From positions 1 to 57,837 of IMG/VR virus record IMGVR_UViG_3300022745_000038: 57,837 nt of DNA. One strand, 5' to 3'. The notes beneath the pieces are model-generated. The model was not told the DNA's origin. It did not search any database and was given only the letters and a program-made list of their open reading frames with translations. This DNA comes from a virus. The position numbers and the translations under genes were made by a program. Numbering within the stretch: position 1 is the first letter of the stretch; the number at the start of each line of letters is the position of its first letter. Below, piece by piece: positions 25,534-32,935 of this stretch.

Positions 25534-25959
25534 TTACCCCTCGTGCTTTCTGTCCGTCCGATCATCCCGCATGTCCGCCCTGTTCCGCTTCTTGATGGGC
25601 ACGCCGAAGGACTCGGCCTTGGCCTTGAGGGCCCACCATGCAAGGTCGAGCGCCTCCTTCGCGTAGACGCAGACGATCCCAGCGATGAGATATCCGAGAG
25701 GGGAGTCCGCGTACCCAACCCAGCGCATCGCGAGCCAGACCAGCAACCCCACGAACCCGGACACCAAGCTCTTCCGCAGGAGGTGGCCGACGTGGGACGC
25801 GATCCTCGAGTCAACGAGCCGCCTCTCCACTGCCCGGATGTATGACACGATCCCCGCGACCGTCGAGATCAGGATGTAGCCGACCGCAGTCGCGGCGGCC
25901 CCAAGCGCGTCTACAGCACGCTGCGCATCCAGAATCAACTCAGTGAAGAATTTCGCCAC
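25534..25959 (-). CDS. Membrane protein, possible holin
   Basis: 141 residues from GTG 25959. Hydrophobic segments lie at about 20-42 (LGAAATAVGYILISTVAGIV), 65-80 (SGFVGLLVWLAMRWVG) and 86-110, and the C-terminus is basic and charged (KKRNRADMRDDRTDRKHEG). Three helices with a charged cytoplasmic tail fit a phage holin, but it lies in the head block, far from the endolysin gene. Its 5' end overlaps the upstream membrane-protein gene by 25 nt. A decayed dispersed palindrome covers the start codon. Confidence 0.55.
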   Translation of the reverse strand: MAKFFTELILDAQRAVDALGAAATAVGYILISTVAGIVSYIRAVERRLVDSRIASHVGHLLRKSLVSGFVGLLVWLAMRWVGYADSPLGYLIAGIVCVYAKEALDLAWWALKAKAESFGVPIKKRNRADMRDDRTDRKHEG

Positions 25960-26345
25960 AGTGGCTCATCCCGCCGCATTTCGACGACCTTGAGGATAAG
26001 GCTCATGGCCGCCATCGACGGGGGCATGACTGTGGAAAATGCCCAATACCACCCACGATCAAGCATCGCGACTGACATCGCCGCCCACACCATCATCGAC
26101 AGCACGAGCGCGGTTCGGTACAGCCATGTGCACTTCGGGTGACGCAACGTTCCTGCAGCCAGGAACGCGCCAACAGCCATCATGACGTATGGCCACTCCC
26201 AGCCGAAATCATGGTCGATCTTCTGCGCCACCGCGGCAATGGCAGACCCGCTCCCGAACTCAAGGAGAGCGCCCCATGACATCAGGGCCAGAGAGATTCC
26301 GAAGGCGATAGGCATCCTCAGAGCATAGAAAATGTCCGTCCTCAT
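25935..26345 (-). CDS. Multi-helix membrane protein
   Basis: 136 residues from ATG 26345 (ATGA overlap with the repeat-protein gene). Four hydrophobic segments are visible: about 7-28 (ALRMPIAFGISLALMSWGALL), 50-67 (WPYVMMAVGAFLAAGTL), 77-95 and 102-122. It pairs with the next gene, also a membrane protein, suggesting a two-component membrane unit (holin/antiholin or superinfection exclusion). Function is inference. Confidence 0.55.
   Translation of the reverse strand: MRTDIFYALRMPIAFGISLALMSWGALLEFGSGSAIAAVAQKIDHDFGWEWPYVMMAVGAFLAAGTLRHPKCTWLYRTALVLSMMVWAAMSVAMLDRGWYWAFSTVMPPSMAAMSLILKVVEMRRDEPLWRNSSLS
25952..25968. repeat. Decayed copy of the dispersed palindrome
   Basis: TTCGCCACAGTGGCTCA matches the consensus at 14 of 17 positions and keeps the GCCAC-A-GTGGC core. 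It overlaps the GTG start of the 25534-25959 gene. Confidence 0.4.
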
Positions 26346-27637
26346 CGTCGACCCTTCCGGACGTGCCATGTGCGCTTCCACTCGGTGATGAACGCGCCGC
26401 CAGTCGTCGGGTCGAGCGTCGTGGTGGCGCTGCCATCGTCCTGACGGCTCAAGCTCTGCCCGCGTCGCATGTACCCGCGCACGACGTCCTCTTGGTAGAA
26501 CCTCGGGCTGACGGCATAGATGCCAAGGAATGCTGCGCCCTCCACGACCGGCGCGACGGCACGCTTGGCAGATGCGCGCGGCCGCTCATCTTGCCCGCGG
26601 AACGGCGGCATCCTGTGAAACGGAGACATCTGCGCGTCTTCGTTCGGCCGCGCCGGGCGTCGCTGAAGCGTCTGCCTCTCATCTGGCGCGATGAGTGGCG
26701 GGCTCCTGAAGGTCGAGAACGATGACGGATCATCCCAGCGCAGAGACACGCGCTTCTGGACCGGGCGATCGTCCGACGACGATTGGAATGGCGCAGCAGG
26801 CGACCCCGGAAGCAGAGCGCCCTTTTCGTCGAATCTCGTTGGAGCCTGAGCGCGACGCGGCCGCCCTTGGTCCTCTCCTGTGAATGGCAGCCCTGAATCA
26901 AGCAACAGAAGAGATTTGACCTGCTGCTCATCCCTCCCTGCGAGGAGCGGCCGCCTCTGCTGACGGGGAGAATCGGCATCGAAGAACGGGGCCGCTGGCC
27001 ACCCCGGCAGCATCGTCTGCTGATCGTCTGCTCGAACAACGTAAGTCCGCCGGATCGGCCGTCCATCATCTGCCCCGACAAATGGGGCCGAGATGACCAC
27101 CGCAGTCAGCGTCAGACCCGGCGCGTCATCGAAACGGCGAGCAATCCGTCGAATCGACGGCTGGATATCACCAGAGTCGGCGAAGACCGCCACTGTGGCG
27201 GATTGCGCGAAGGTCGACGCAGAGACGTCATCAGGTCGCTGCGGACGCGTCCGAGATCCTTGGCGAACGTTCTCCTCGAAGAACGGAGATCGCGTTGTGA
27301 ACGCCGTCAGGAGCGGCGATGACGCATCGTCCTGGCGCTGCTGGATCCGGCGAGATGCCGCGCGGATATCGCCGTCATTCGCGAACGGCGCAGATGCAGA
27401 AGACGTGAACGTCAGCGCGGCCGCGTCATCGACAACGGCCCTTGCCGTTCGCTTCGAAGGATGGCTGTCATCACCCCCAACGAACGGAGACGCGGCCACA
27501 ACGGCCAGCGTCGTCAGCAGTATCGCTGGGGCGTCTTCTATGAAACCGCGCTGACCACGCAGTCGCGGGCGGCCCTCCTCTTGGGCCTTGAATGGAGATG
27601 CTGCAGGCGTCCCGCCGCTGTTGAGCAGAAGGGACAT
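26342..27637 (-). CDS. Tandem-repeat structural protein
   Basis: 431 residues built from about 11 degenerate units of 31-35 residues. Each unit has a hydrophobic xPF turn, a short D/E pair, a basic pair (RR/KR) about 8-10 residues later, then an acidic pair (DD/DE) and a hydrophobic stretch (e.g. APFVGADDGRPIRRTYVV, APFFDADSPRQQRRPLL, PPFRGQDERPRASAKR). The last about 40 residues (TTTLDPTTGGAFITEWKRTWH) are different. One unit has absorbed a dispersed palindrome (QSATVAVF). No family recognised. The repeats suggest a fibrous or multivalent binding protein in the fibre/head cluster. Confidence 0.7.
   Translation of the reverse strand: MSLLLNSGGTPAASPFKAQEEGRPRLRGQRGFIEDAPAILLTTLAVVAASPFVGGDDSHPSKRTARAVVDDAAALTFTSSASAPFANDGDIRAASRRIQQRQDDASSPLLTAFTTRSPFFEENVRQGSRTRPQRPDDVSASTFAQSATVAVFADSGDIQPSIRRIARRFDDAPGLTLTAVVISAPFVGADDGRPIRRTYVVRADDQQTMLPGWPAAPFFDADSPRQQRRPLLAGRDEQQVKSLLLLDSGLPFTGEDQGRPRRAQAPTRFDEKGALLPGSPAAPFQSSSDDRPVQKRVSLRWDDPSSFSTFRSPPLIAPDERQTLQRRPARPNEDAQMSPFHRMPPFRGQDERPRASAKRAVAPVVEGAAFLGIYAVSPRFYQEDVVRGYMRRGQSLSRQDDGSATTTLDPTTGGAFITEWKRTWHVRKGRR
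27186..27202. repeat. Dispersed palindrome, copy 7 (one mismatch)
   Basis: ACCGCCACTGTGGCGGA, inside one repeat unit of the 26342-27637 gene, encoding SATVAV instead of SATVAD. Confidence 0.85.
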
Positions 27638-27648
27638 GGGCTACTCGG

Positions 27649-27846
27649 TCAGACTGCCCCGGCAAACACGGCCGTCGTCACATCCGTTTCCCGGATCAGG
27701 TACTTCCACTCGACGCCATCAGCGTCGGAGACGATGATTTCCGCTTCACCCTCGATGAAAACAGGGTCGCACTCGTGCTCAACCCCGCCAAGATTCCCGC
27801 CGCTCAGCACGACCTTCACGTTGAACTCCTGTCGCCATTTCTGCAT
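27649..27846 (-). CDS. Small protein of the fibre cluster
   Basis: 65 residues from ATG 27846, supported by GGAG 5 nt upstream; a GTG at 27894 overlapping the fibre stop is an alternative. The sequence is beta-rich (FNVKVVLSGGNLGGVEHECD, EIIVSDADGVEWKYLIRETD) and compact, without membrane segments. It may be a fibre chaperone or small structural protein. Unassigned. Confidence 0.6.
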   Translation of the reverse strand: MQKWRQEFNVKVVLSGGNLGGVEHECDPVFIEGEAEIIVSDADGVEWKYLIRETDVTTAVFAGAV

Positions 27847-27890
27847 GAACACTCCGCGCCTGCACAATGGCAGGTCGGAGAACCATTGCC

Positions 27891-29342
27891 TCACTCGAAA
27901 TACCCATTGAACGATGCCACCCCGCGAACGACCTGCGATGCAGTCGCCGCGCCACTCACGTTCTTCATGGCAAGAACAAATTGTCTTCCAGGGTCACAAA
28001 CATGCGGACTATCGAATCTCACGTTGATCGAATTCGTAGCTCGCTGCCCTATGGCCGCATTGATCGGGATCTCTTGCAGGCCAAGCGCGATTCTTGAATG
28101 AGCAACGCCCAACAAGTTCGCCGTGTTGCCACTTGGAGAGAGAAACCACTGCATGACCGTTGGCACGGTCGCGCTGTTTGCCGCGCCCATGTTGATCGCA
28201 TCGATCGTCACGCCAGTGCAGCAGAACTGCCACGGCGCAGGATTCGCGAAAGCAAACCAAGAATTGTCCTGCTCTGCGCTTGCCACCGCAGCGAACTGCC
28301 ACTGACCAGCAAGCGTCGTGTAGGCCGCTGCCGAGTTGCTACGCGTGCCTGATGCCGGAGCGGCGCTGTTGCTGTAGTTGGCAGACTGCGTCCCGCCCTG
28401 CTGCCATGCGCTGCCTTGGTTTTGGCCGGCGGCGACGCTTTCCCAAGGGGCGTTGCGGTTGCCACGCAGGGTTGAGACGTGCCACTCCGATGTCGCGAAT
28501 TGCGGCCCACTCAGCGCTAAGAAAACGGAGTTATTGAAAACTCGCACAGACCAAGGGAGCCGCGTTAGGTTCGCGAAACGCGCTTGCCCTTTCGCGAAGC
28601 CTATCCTCTGCCTCGAGATCACATCCCCATACCCAGGGCGGACGCAAGAAAAGACAAAAGCATCCGGCCACCACTCCACAACCCATTCGAGGAACATTCT
28701 CCGCCAGTCCCCCAAGACATTGAGTGCTGGGACAATATCCGAGCCAATAGAGATTGCAGCCGCAGAAGATGCAGACCCGTCGTAAATGACTTGAGGTGTA
28801 ATAGAGCCATCAGACCCGAATATCCACTTAGGCCCTGGAATGCCTGGATTGGCTACAAACGGAACGAAGAACCCTATTTCAGCCACTGATCCATGGCTGA
28901 TATCTGCTCGAGCTGTCGCAGAACCGCGCACCGGATACCCAAATCCTGAATACCTCTGGTTGGTAGTCAAAATATGGTGACTACCTGATGAAGTCGATGT
29001 AGTCCCTGTCATGTTCGAAGAACAACCGGCCACGACGGATGCGAACACAGAGGTCGTAAAAGGGAACTCTATCGAGTTAATCGTCGCGCCCTGACTCCCT
29101 GTCAGATACCCCCAATGCATCGGCACCCACTGATTGATGCCGATGTTCCCCATCCGATCAGCGACGGGCAGCATGCCGGTGTTCGCTGCCTTCCACGCCT
29201 TCATCAGCGCTCGCGGAGATCCGATCGCGCCGTTGCGCAGCACCGCCAGATCGCTGCCCGCAGAGTCCTTGCCGCGAACGAACAGGCTCCCGCTGGAATC
29301 GCCAGCAGTGACCTGCGTCCCGGTCTGTAGAGACAGGCTCAC
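27891..29342 (-). CDS. Fibre-like structural protein, paralogue 2
   Basis: 483 residues from GTG 29342, which overlaps the stop of its paralogue (GTGA). It shares with the upstream gene an N-terminal segment (GSDLAVLRNG versus GADLAVANAG; ADRMGNIGI versus GDRMGNIGI) and most of the C-terminal 180 residues (QSANYSNSAAP, INMGAANSATVPT, SGAATASQVVRGVASFNGYF), while the middle (about 75-290) diverges and reads as AT-richer. This suggests an anciently duplicated, possibly receptor-binding protein with a swapped central domain. The binding role is inference. Confidence 0.65.
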   Translation of the reverse strand: MSLSLQTGTQVTAGDSSGSLFVRGKDSAGSDLAVLRNGAIGSPRALMKAWKAANTGMLPVADRMGNIGINQWVPMHWGYLTGSQGATINSIEFPFTTSVFASVVAGCSSNMTGTTSTSSGSHHILTTNQRYSGFGYPVRGSATARADISHGSVAEIGFFVPFVANPGIPGPKWIFGSDGSITPQVIYDGSASSAAAISIGSDIVPALNVLGDWRRMFLEWVVEWWPDAFVFSCVRPGYGDVISRQRIGFAKGQARFANLTRLPWSVRVFNNSVFLALSGPQFATSEWHVSTLRGNRNAPWESVAAGQNQGSAWQQGGTQSANYSNSAAPASGTRSNSAAAYTTLAGQWQFAAVASAEQDNSWFAFANPAPWQFCCTGVTIDAINMGAANSATVPTVMQWFLSPSGNTANLLGVAHSRIALGLQEIPINAAIGQRATNSINVRFDSPHVCDPGRQFVLAMKNVSGAATASQVVRGVASFNGYFE

Positions 29343-30787
29343 TCGTAGTACCCGTTGATGCCGCAGACACCACGAATGACCTGCGATGCCGTCGCAGCAC
29401 CGCTGATGCACTTCATGATCAGGATCAGCAGACGCCCTTGGTCCGTCACGAGCGGTGATGGGAACTGGACGTTGATCGAGTTCGTTCCCAACTGACCGAT
29501 CACAGCCGACGCCGCGATACCTGAGATGCCAACCGGCACGCGCGAGAGCGTTGCAGTCGAGAGGTTGATCGCCGACGAGTTCACGCCCACCGCCCAACTG
29601 CACGTGGTCGGCGTTGCAGCATTCGCCGCGCCGGTGTTGATCAGGTCGATCGTGATGCCCTGGCAGTAGAACGAGTACGGGCTCGGCACCGTGAACCCGA
29701 ACAGCGCGTAGTCCGTCTCCGCGCCAGCCACCGCGGCCCACTGGAACTGCCCGCCGAGGGTCGTGTAGCCTGCCGCCGTGTTCGACAGCGTCGCGCTCGT
29801 CGGGGCCGCGCTGTTGGTGTAGTTGGCAGACTGCGCCGCCGTGGTCGGCAGCCACGCTCCACCGAGTTGCATGCCCGCAACCACGTGCGACCACGCCTTG
29901 TTCAGATTCATGTCCAAGGCCTGCACCATGACGTCCGTCACGATGAACACTGGAGCAGAGGCCGGTGCAGAGCCGCCGTTGTACACACGGGCGAAGACCG
30001 GCAGATGCGAGACGGCCAGCAGGCGCGCGCTCGCGAGATCCATCGTCAACGTCTGGCGGCTGACGATCAGGCCGGTGTTGCTGTCCTGCACGATGAAGAT
30101 GGCCTGGTCGTCATCGATGATGATGTCGTAGGACCAGTATCGCGTCTTCCACGCCGCATCGATCGTGTTCAGACTCGCGACCACGTCAGAGCCGGAGCGA
30201 TTCTCCGAGCCGTTGAACGCGATGAACGGCTTCACCGTGCCGTCCGACCCGAACCGCCAGAAGGCACCGTTCGCGATCGCCGACGTGCCGGACGGAGCGC
30301 CGAAGCCCCAATCCGCAGTGCTGTTGGTGACCAGGTTGTGGTTGAGGCGGAAGTGCCCATGCAGGGGCTGCCGCGCCACCTTCAGGAACTGGCGGCTGCT
30401 CGTGATGTTCTGCACAGCGTTGATCGTCGTGACCGCGCCGCTGTTCAGGTTGATACCAACCGCCGTCTGCGCGAGCGTGAACGTCGTCGCCGCTGCCGTC
30501 CATCGCACCGAGTGAAACGTCGTGCTCTCAACCGGCTCGTGGAACATCGGCGTGCCGTAAGCGATCCCGATGTTGCCCATCCGGTCGCCGCGAGCGAGGA
30601 TCGCATTCACGCCGTCGTCGGCCAGGATCATCGGCAGGCCGCGCGTCGTGGACGACACCGTGCCCGCATTGGCGACGGCGAGATCCGCGCCGGTCGAGTC
30701 CTTCAGCCGGACGTTGACGTTGCCGTTCGCATCGCCGGTGACATCAGTCGGGGTTCCGCTGACGCTGACTGCTACAGGAATTCCCAT
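29339..30787 (-). CDS. Fibre-like structural protein, paralogue 1
   Basis: 482 residues starting MGIPVAVSVSGTPTDVTGDA. The beta-rich, Ser/Thr/Asn/Gly composition has no catalytic signature. The C-terminal region mirrors the next gene (QSANYTNSAAP, INTGAANAATPTT, SGAATASQVIRGVCGINGYY) and the two are nearly equal in length. It is encoded between small structural genes and its paralogue, in the portal-to-scaffold interval. It is probably a fibre, spike or surface lectin. Confidence 0.65.
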   Translation of the reverse strand: MGIPVAVSVSGTPTDVTGDANGNVNVRLKDSTGADLAVANAGTVSSTTRGLPMILADDGVNAILARGDRMGNIGIAYGTPMFHEPVESTTFHSVRWTAAATTFTLAQTAVGINLNSGAVTTINAVQNITSSRQFLKVARQPLHGHFRLNHNLVTNSTADWGFGAPSGTSAIANGAFWRFGSDGTVKPFIAFNGSENRSGSDVVASLNTIDAAWKTRYWSYDIIIDDDQAIFIVQDSNTGLIVSRQTLTMDLASARLLAVSHLPVFARVYNGGSAPASAPVFIVTDVMVQALDMNLNKAWSHVVAGMQLGGAWLPTTAAQSANYTNSAAPTSATLSNTAAGYTTLGGQFQWAAVAGAETDYALFGFTVPSPYSFYCQGITIDLINTGAANAATPTTCSWAVGVNSSAINLSTATLSRVPVGISGIAASAVIGQLGTNSINVQFPSPLVTDQGRLLILIMKCISGAATASQVIRGVCGINGYYE

Positions 30788-30788
30788 G

Positions 30789-31103
30789 TCATCCGTTCCA
30801 TGCGTAGGCGATGTTCCACGGGCCCTTCAGCTTCGTGGACAACGATTGTCCGTAGATCGTGAACCCGGTGTTGTTGACGATGGAAGAAACCGGGGCTGTC
30901 ACGCGGAAGAGGCCGGCGTAGTGGGCCGCAGCGTGCTCGTCCTCGGTGTGGCCATTCGCCGACCCGGAAGTGTCCCGCGGGAAAATCCAGACCTCGACAA
31001 GCGCGGCCGTGGTGATCCCTGTCTGACCAGTAACCACCACGCTCGCCGCATTCGCCCCAGAGCCGCCAAAGTCCAGGGACACTGAACCTTGACCGCTCGC
31101 CAC
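30789..31103 (-). CDS. Small beta-rich structural protein
   Basis: 104 residues with strands and few charged residues (MASGQGSVSLDFGGSG, ASVVVTGQTGITTAALVEVW, GFTIYGQSLSTKLKG). It ends 1 bp before the fibre-like gene and overlaps the upstream gene by one base. It is probably a small virion component such as a fibre-attachment or decoration protein. No family recognised. Confidence 0.6.
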   Translation of the reverse strand: MASGQGSVSLDFGGSGANAASVVVTGQTGITTAALVEVWIFPRDTSGSANGHTEDEHAAAHYAGLFRVTAPVSSIVNNTGFTIYGQSLSTKLKGPWNIAYAWNG

Positions 31104-31606
31104 TACACCACCTCGTACTTGACCGTGCCACCGACAGGGCCAGCGCCAGATCCGGTGAACGCCGAGAACGACACCTCACCGAGCGAAGCGGTGTTGCCGA
31201 TGGTCGTCCATTCCTCGCCCGGGTTCGCCCAGAGCCGCCCGCTTGCCCCGAATGCGTTGAAGCTCAGGTCGCCCAAGTGAAGGGTGGCCGATCTCTGCGG
31301 CTTGGTCGTCGACACCTGGCCGAACACCGCGATGGTGCCGGGCGCGGTCGCCGATCCATCATTCAGCGCGTTGAACAGCGTGCCGGCGCCGATCGACGTG
31401 GCTGCCACGGTCGAATCCCGGGCGAACTTGCCGATGATGACGCTGGATGCCGTCGCCTCGCCGCCGATGTAGACCTCCGAGACCTTGCACTGCATGGTGC
31501 CACTGCCGCCCTGCAGGAAGAACCCGTAGCCCGAGTCAGTGAAGGCGGCAGCGTTCGCCACCGGAGTGAGGGTGACGCTATGCCACGAAAGGGTGTACTT
31601 CGCCAT
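31103..31606 (-). CDS. Beta-rich structural protein
   Basis: 167 residues: MAKYTLSWHSVTLTPVANAA, then Gly/Ser/Thr-rich strands with little helix (TMQCKVSEVYIGGEATASSV, SATLHLGDLSFNAFG). Composition and location next to other beta-rich small genes suggest a head or fibre surface protein. Unassigned. Confidence 0.6.
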   Translation of the reverse strand: MAKYTLSWHSVTLTPVANAAAFTDSGYGFFLQGGSGTMQCKVSEVYIGGEATASSVIIGKFARDSTVAATSIGAGTLFNALNDGSATAPGTIAVFGQVSTTKPQRSATLHLGDLSFNAFGASGRLWANPGEEWTTIGNTASLGEVSFSAFTGSGAGPVGGTVKYEVV

Positions 31607-31614
31607 GATTGCTC

Positions 31615-31959
31615 CTACACGGAAAGGATGATGGAGCGCTGTTGCGCCTGAGTGGCGGCTTCAAGCGCATCGTCGACTACCTTCTTCCAGGGGACGCAGT
31701 CCGCTCCTGCCGCCTTTCTGGCACCGCACTCGTCACAGATCAGGTGATCGCACTTGGCGCAGTACGCCCGGTCACGATTCCTGAGCGGATTGATGACGAC
31801 CGTGAACTGGCAGTGGGAGCAGTTGTACGTTGCAGCTTCAAACAGCCCCCGGCCAGCCCCGGCCGGCAACCCTTGGGCGACCATGATCTCGTCAGGCACG
31901 CCCTCGTTGTTTCGATGATCGAGGAGGATCGCCCCCTCTGCGGCACGATGCGATCTCAC
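31615..31959 (-). CDS. Zinc-ribbon protein
   Basis: 114 residues with four or more paired cysteines: NCSHC near 47-50, then YCAKCDHLICDECG near 67-80, a CxxC...CxxC...CxxC arrangement able to bind one or two zinc ions. The flanks are helical and charged. It lies among structural genes and overlaps the coiled-coil gene (ATGA). It could act in assembly or bind nucleic acid. Confidence 0.65.
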   Translation of the reverse strand: MRSHRAAEGAILLDHRNNEGVPDEIMVAQGLPAGAGRGLFEAATYNCSHCQFTVVINPLRNRDRAYCAKCDHLICDECGARKAAGADCVPWKKVVDDALEAATQAQQRSIILSV

Positions 31960-32555
31960 GCCGGCACCCCGAGCTTCGCCTTGATCGCGTCAATCGCTGC
32001 GACCAACTCGTCCCGCTCACGCGCCCTCGACTCGACTTGATCCACCATGCCGGAGAGCACCTCGCGCTGGGCCTCGACCTCGGCCTTGACCTTGGCCAGT
32101 TCCTCCGCGGCTTTGGACACTCGAGCATCCACCATGGCCTTCTTCTCGGCCGCATAGTCGGCAGCGGCCTCCTTGGCTCTGCGCGCGATCTCTGCGGCAT
32201 CAGCGCGCGCCTCGTCTCGAAGCGCCTTCATCTGGTTCTCGGTCTTGATGACGTTGTCAGCGCACGTGGCCTTCAGGTCTTCCGCGTCCGCCTCTGCCTT
32301 GATGCGGGCATCGATCGCGACCTGCGCCATGTCCCGCAATTGGCTCACTCGCGCCTCGAGTTCCCGCCTTGTGTTGTCCCACGTCGTAATGTCCTTCGCC
32401 GCAGCGGACAACTGAAGGACTCCGTCGAGCATGCGCTTGAACGCATCCACGCTTTCGGCCGCCTCGAGTAGCCCCGGAAACATCGGCCCATCAGGGAAAT
32501 TCGTCGGATCCGCCACAGTGGCGGATTCCGCCTGCGTTGCCTTCTTCGTCGCCAT
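31956..32555 (-). CDS. Coiled-coil protein
   Basis: 199 residues. After a disordered start containing a dispersed palindrome (ESATVADPTN), residues about 45-190 are continuous charged helix with heptad character (RELEARVSQLRDMAQVAIDA, EELAKVKAEVEAQREVLSGM). It lies downstream of portal and a small structural gene. It could be a structural rod or assembly factor; no family recognised. Confidence 0.65.
   Translation of the reverse strand: MATKKATQAESATVADPTNFPDGPMFPGLLEAAESVDAFKRMLDGVLQLSAAAKDITTWDNTRRELEARVSQLRDMAQVAIDARIKAEADAEDLKATCADNVIKTENQMKALRDEARADAAEIARRAKEAAADYAAEKKAMVDARVSKAAEELAKVKAEVEAQREVLSGMVDQVESRARERDELVAAIDAIKAKLGVPA
32509..32525. repeat. Dispersed palindrome, copy 8
   Basis: Exact TCCGCCACAGTGGCGGA with AT flanks extending the symmetry to 19 bp. 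It encodes ESATVADP near the N-terminus of the coiled-coil protein. Confidence 0.95.
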
Positions 32556-32926
32556 TACACGCCCCTTCCAGACGGACCACGACGGCAGAACAAGATCACC
32601 GTCACGCTCTGAGAACCGGCACCACCGGAAGCCAGCGGCCGCATGTACCGGGCCGATTCGTAGATCTGCTTCAGCCCGGCCGCAGTCATCGAAGCGTTCC
32701 CGCCGAGCCCGTCGTGCAGGATCGCATAGGTCGTCCGGTCATTCGACCCGACGATCGAAACCGTCGCCGAGTCGAACGTGCCGGACACTTGGAACGATCG
32801 ATCCGCGAAGTCGAGAAACTGAGAATCGACCTCCCCCGCGAAGGTGTCGGCATTGGTGACGTTCGTCCAAGTGAAAATGACCGAACGGTCACCCTCCACC
32901 AGGACTGTCGGCTTGATCGCTGCCAT
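32555..32926 (-). CDS. Small structural protein after portal
   Basis: 123 residues: MAAIKPTVLVEGDRSVIFTW, then a beta-rich fold with FADRSFQVSGTFDSATVSIV and a C-terminal SQSVTVILFCRRG. The pattern resembles small head-tail joining or decoration proteins encoded next to portal genes. It is coupled to the coiled-coil gene by a one-base overlap. Unassigned. Confidence 0.6.
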   Translation of the reverse strand: MAAIKPTVLVEGDRSVIFTWTNVTNADTFAGEVDSQFLDFADRSFQVSGTFDSATVSIVGSNDRTTYAILHDGLGGNASMTAAGLKQIYESARYMRPLASGGAGSQSVTVILFCRRGPSGRGV

Positions 32927-32935
32927 TCTTTGCCT

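Noticed and set aside
27891-30787. Possible diversity-generating retroelement at the fibre paralogues
   Set aside because: No reverse transcriptase, no template repeat and no adenine-biased substitution pattern could be seen; ordinary duplication explains the similarity.
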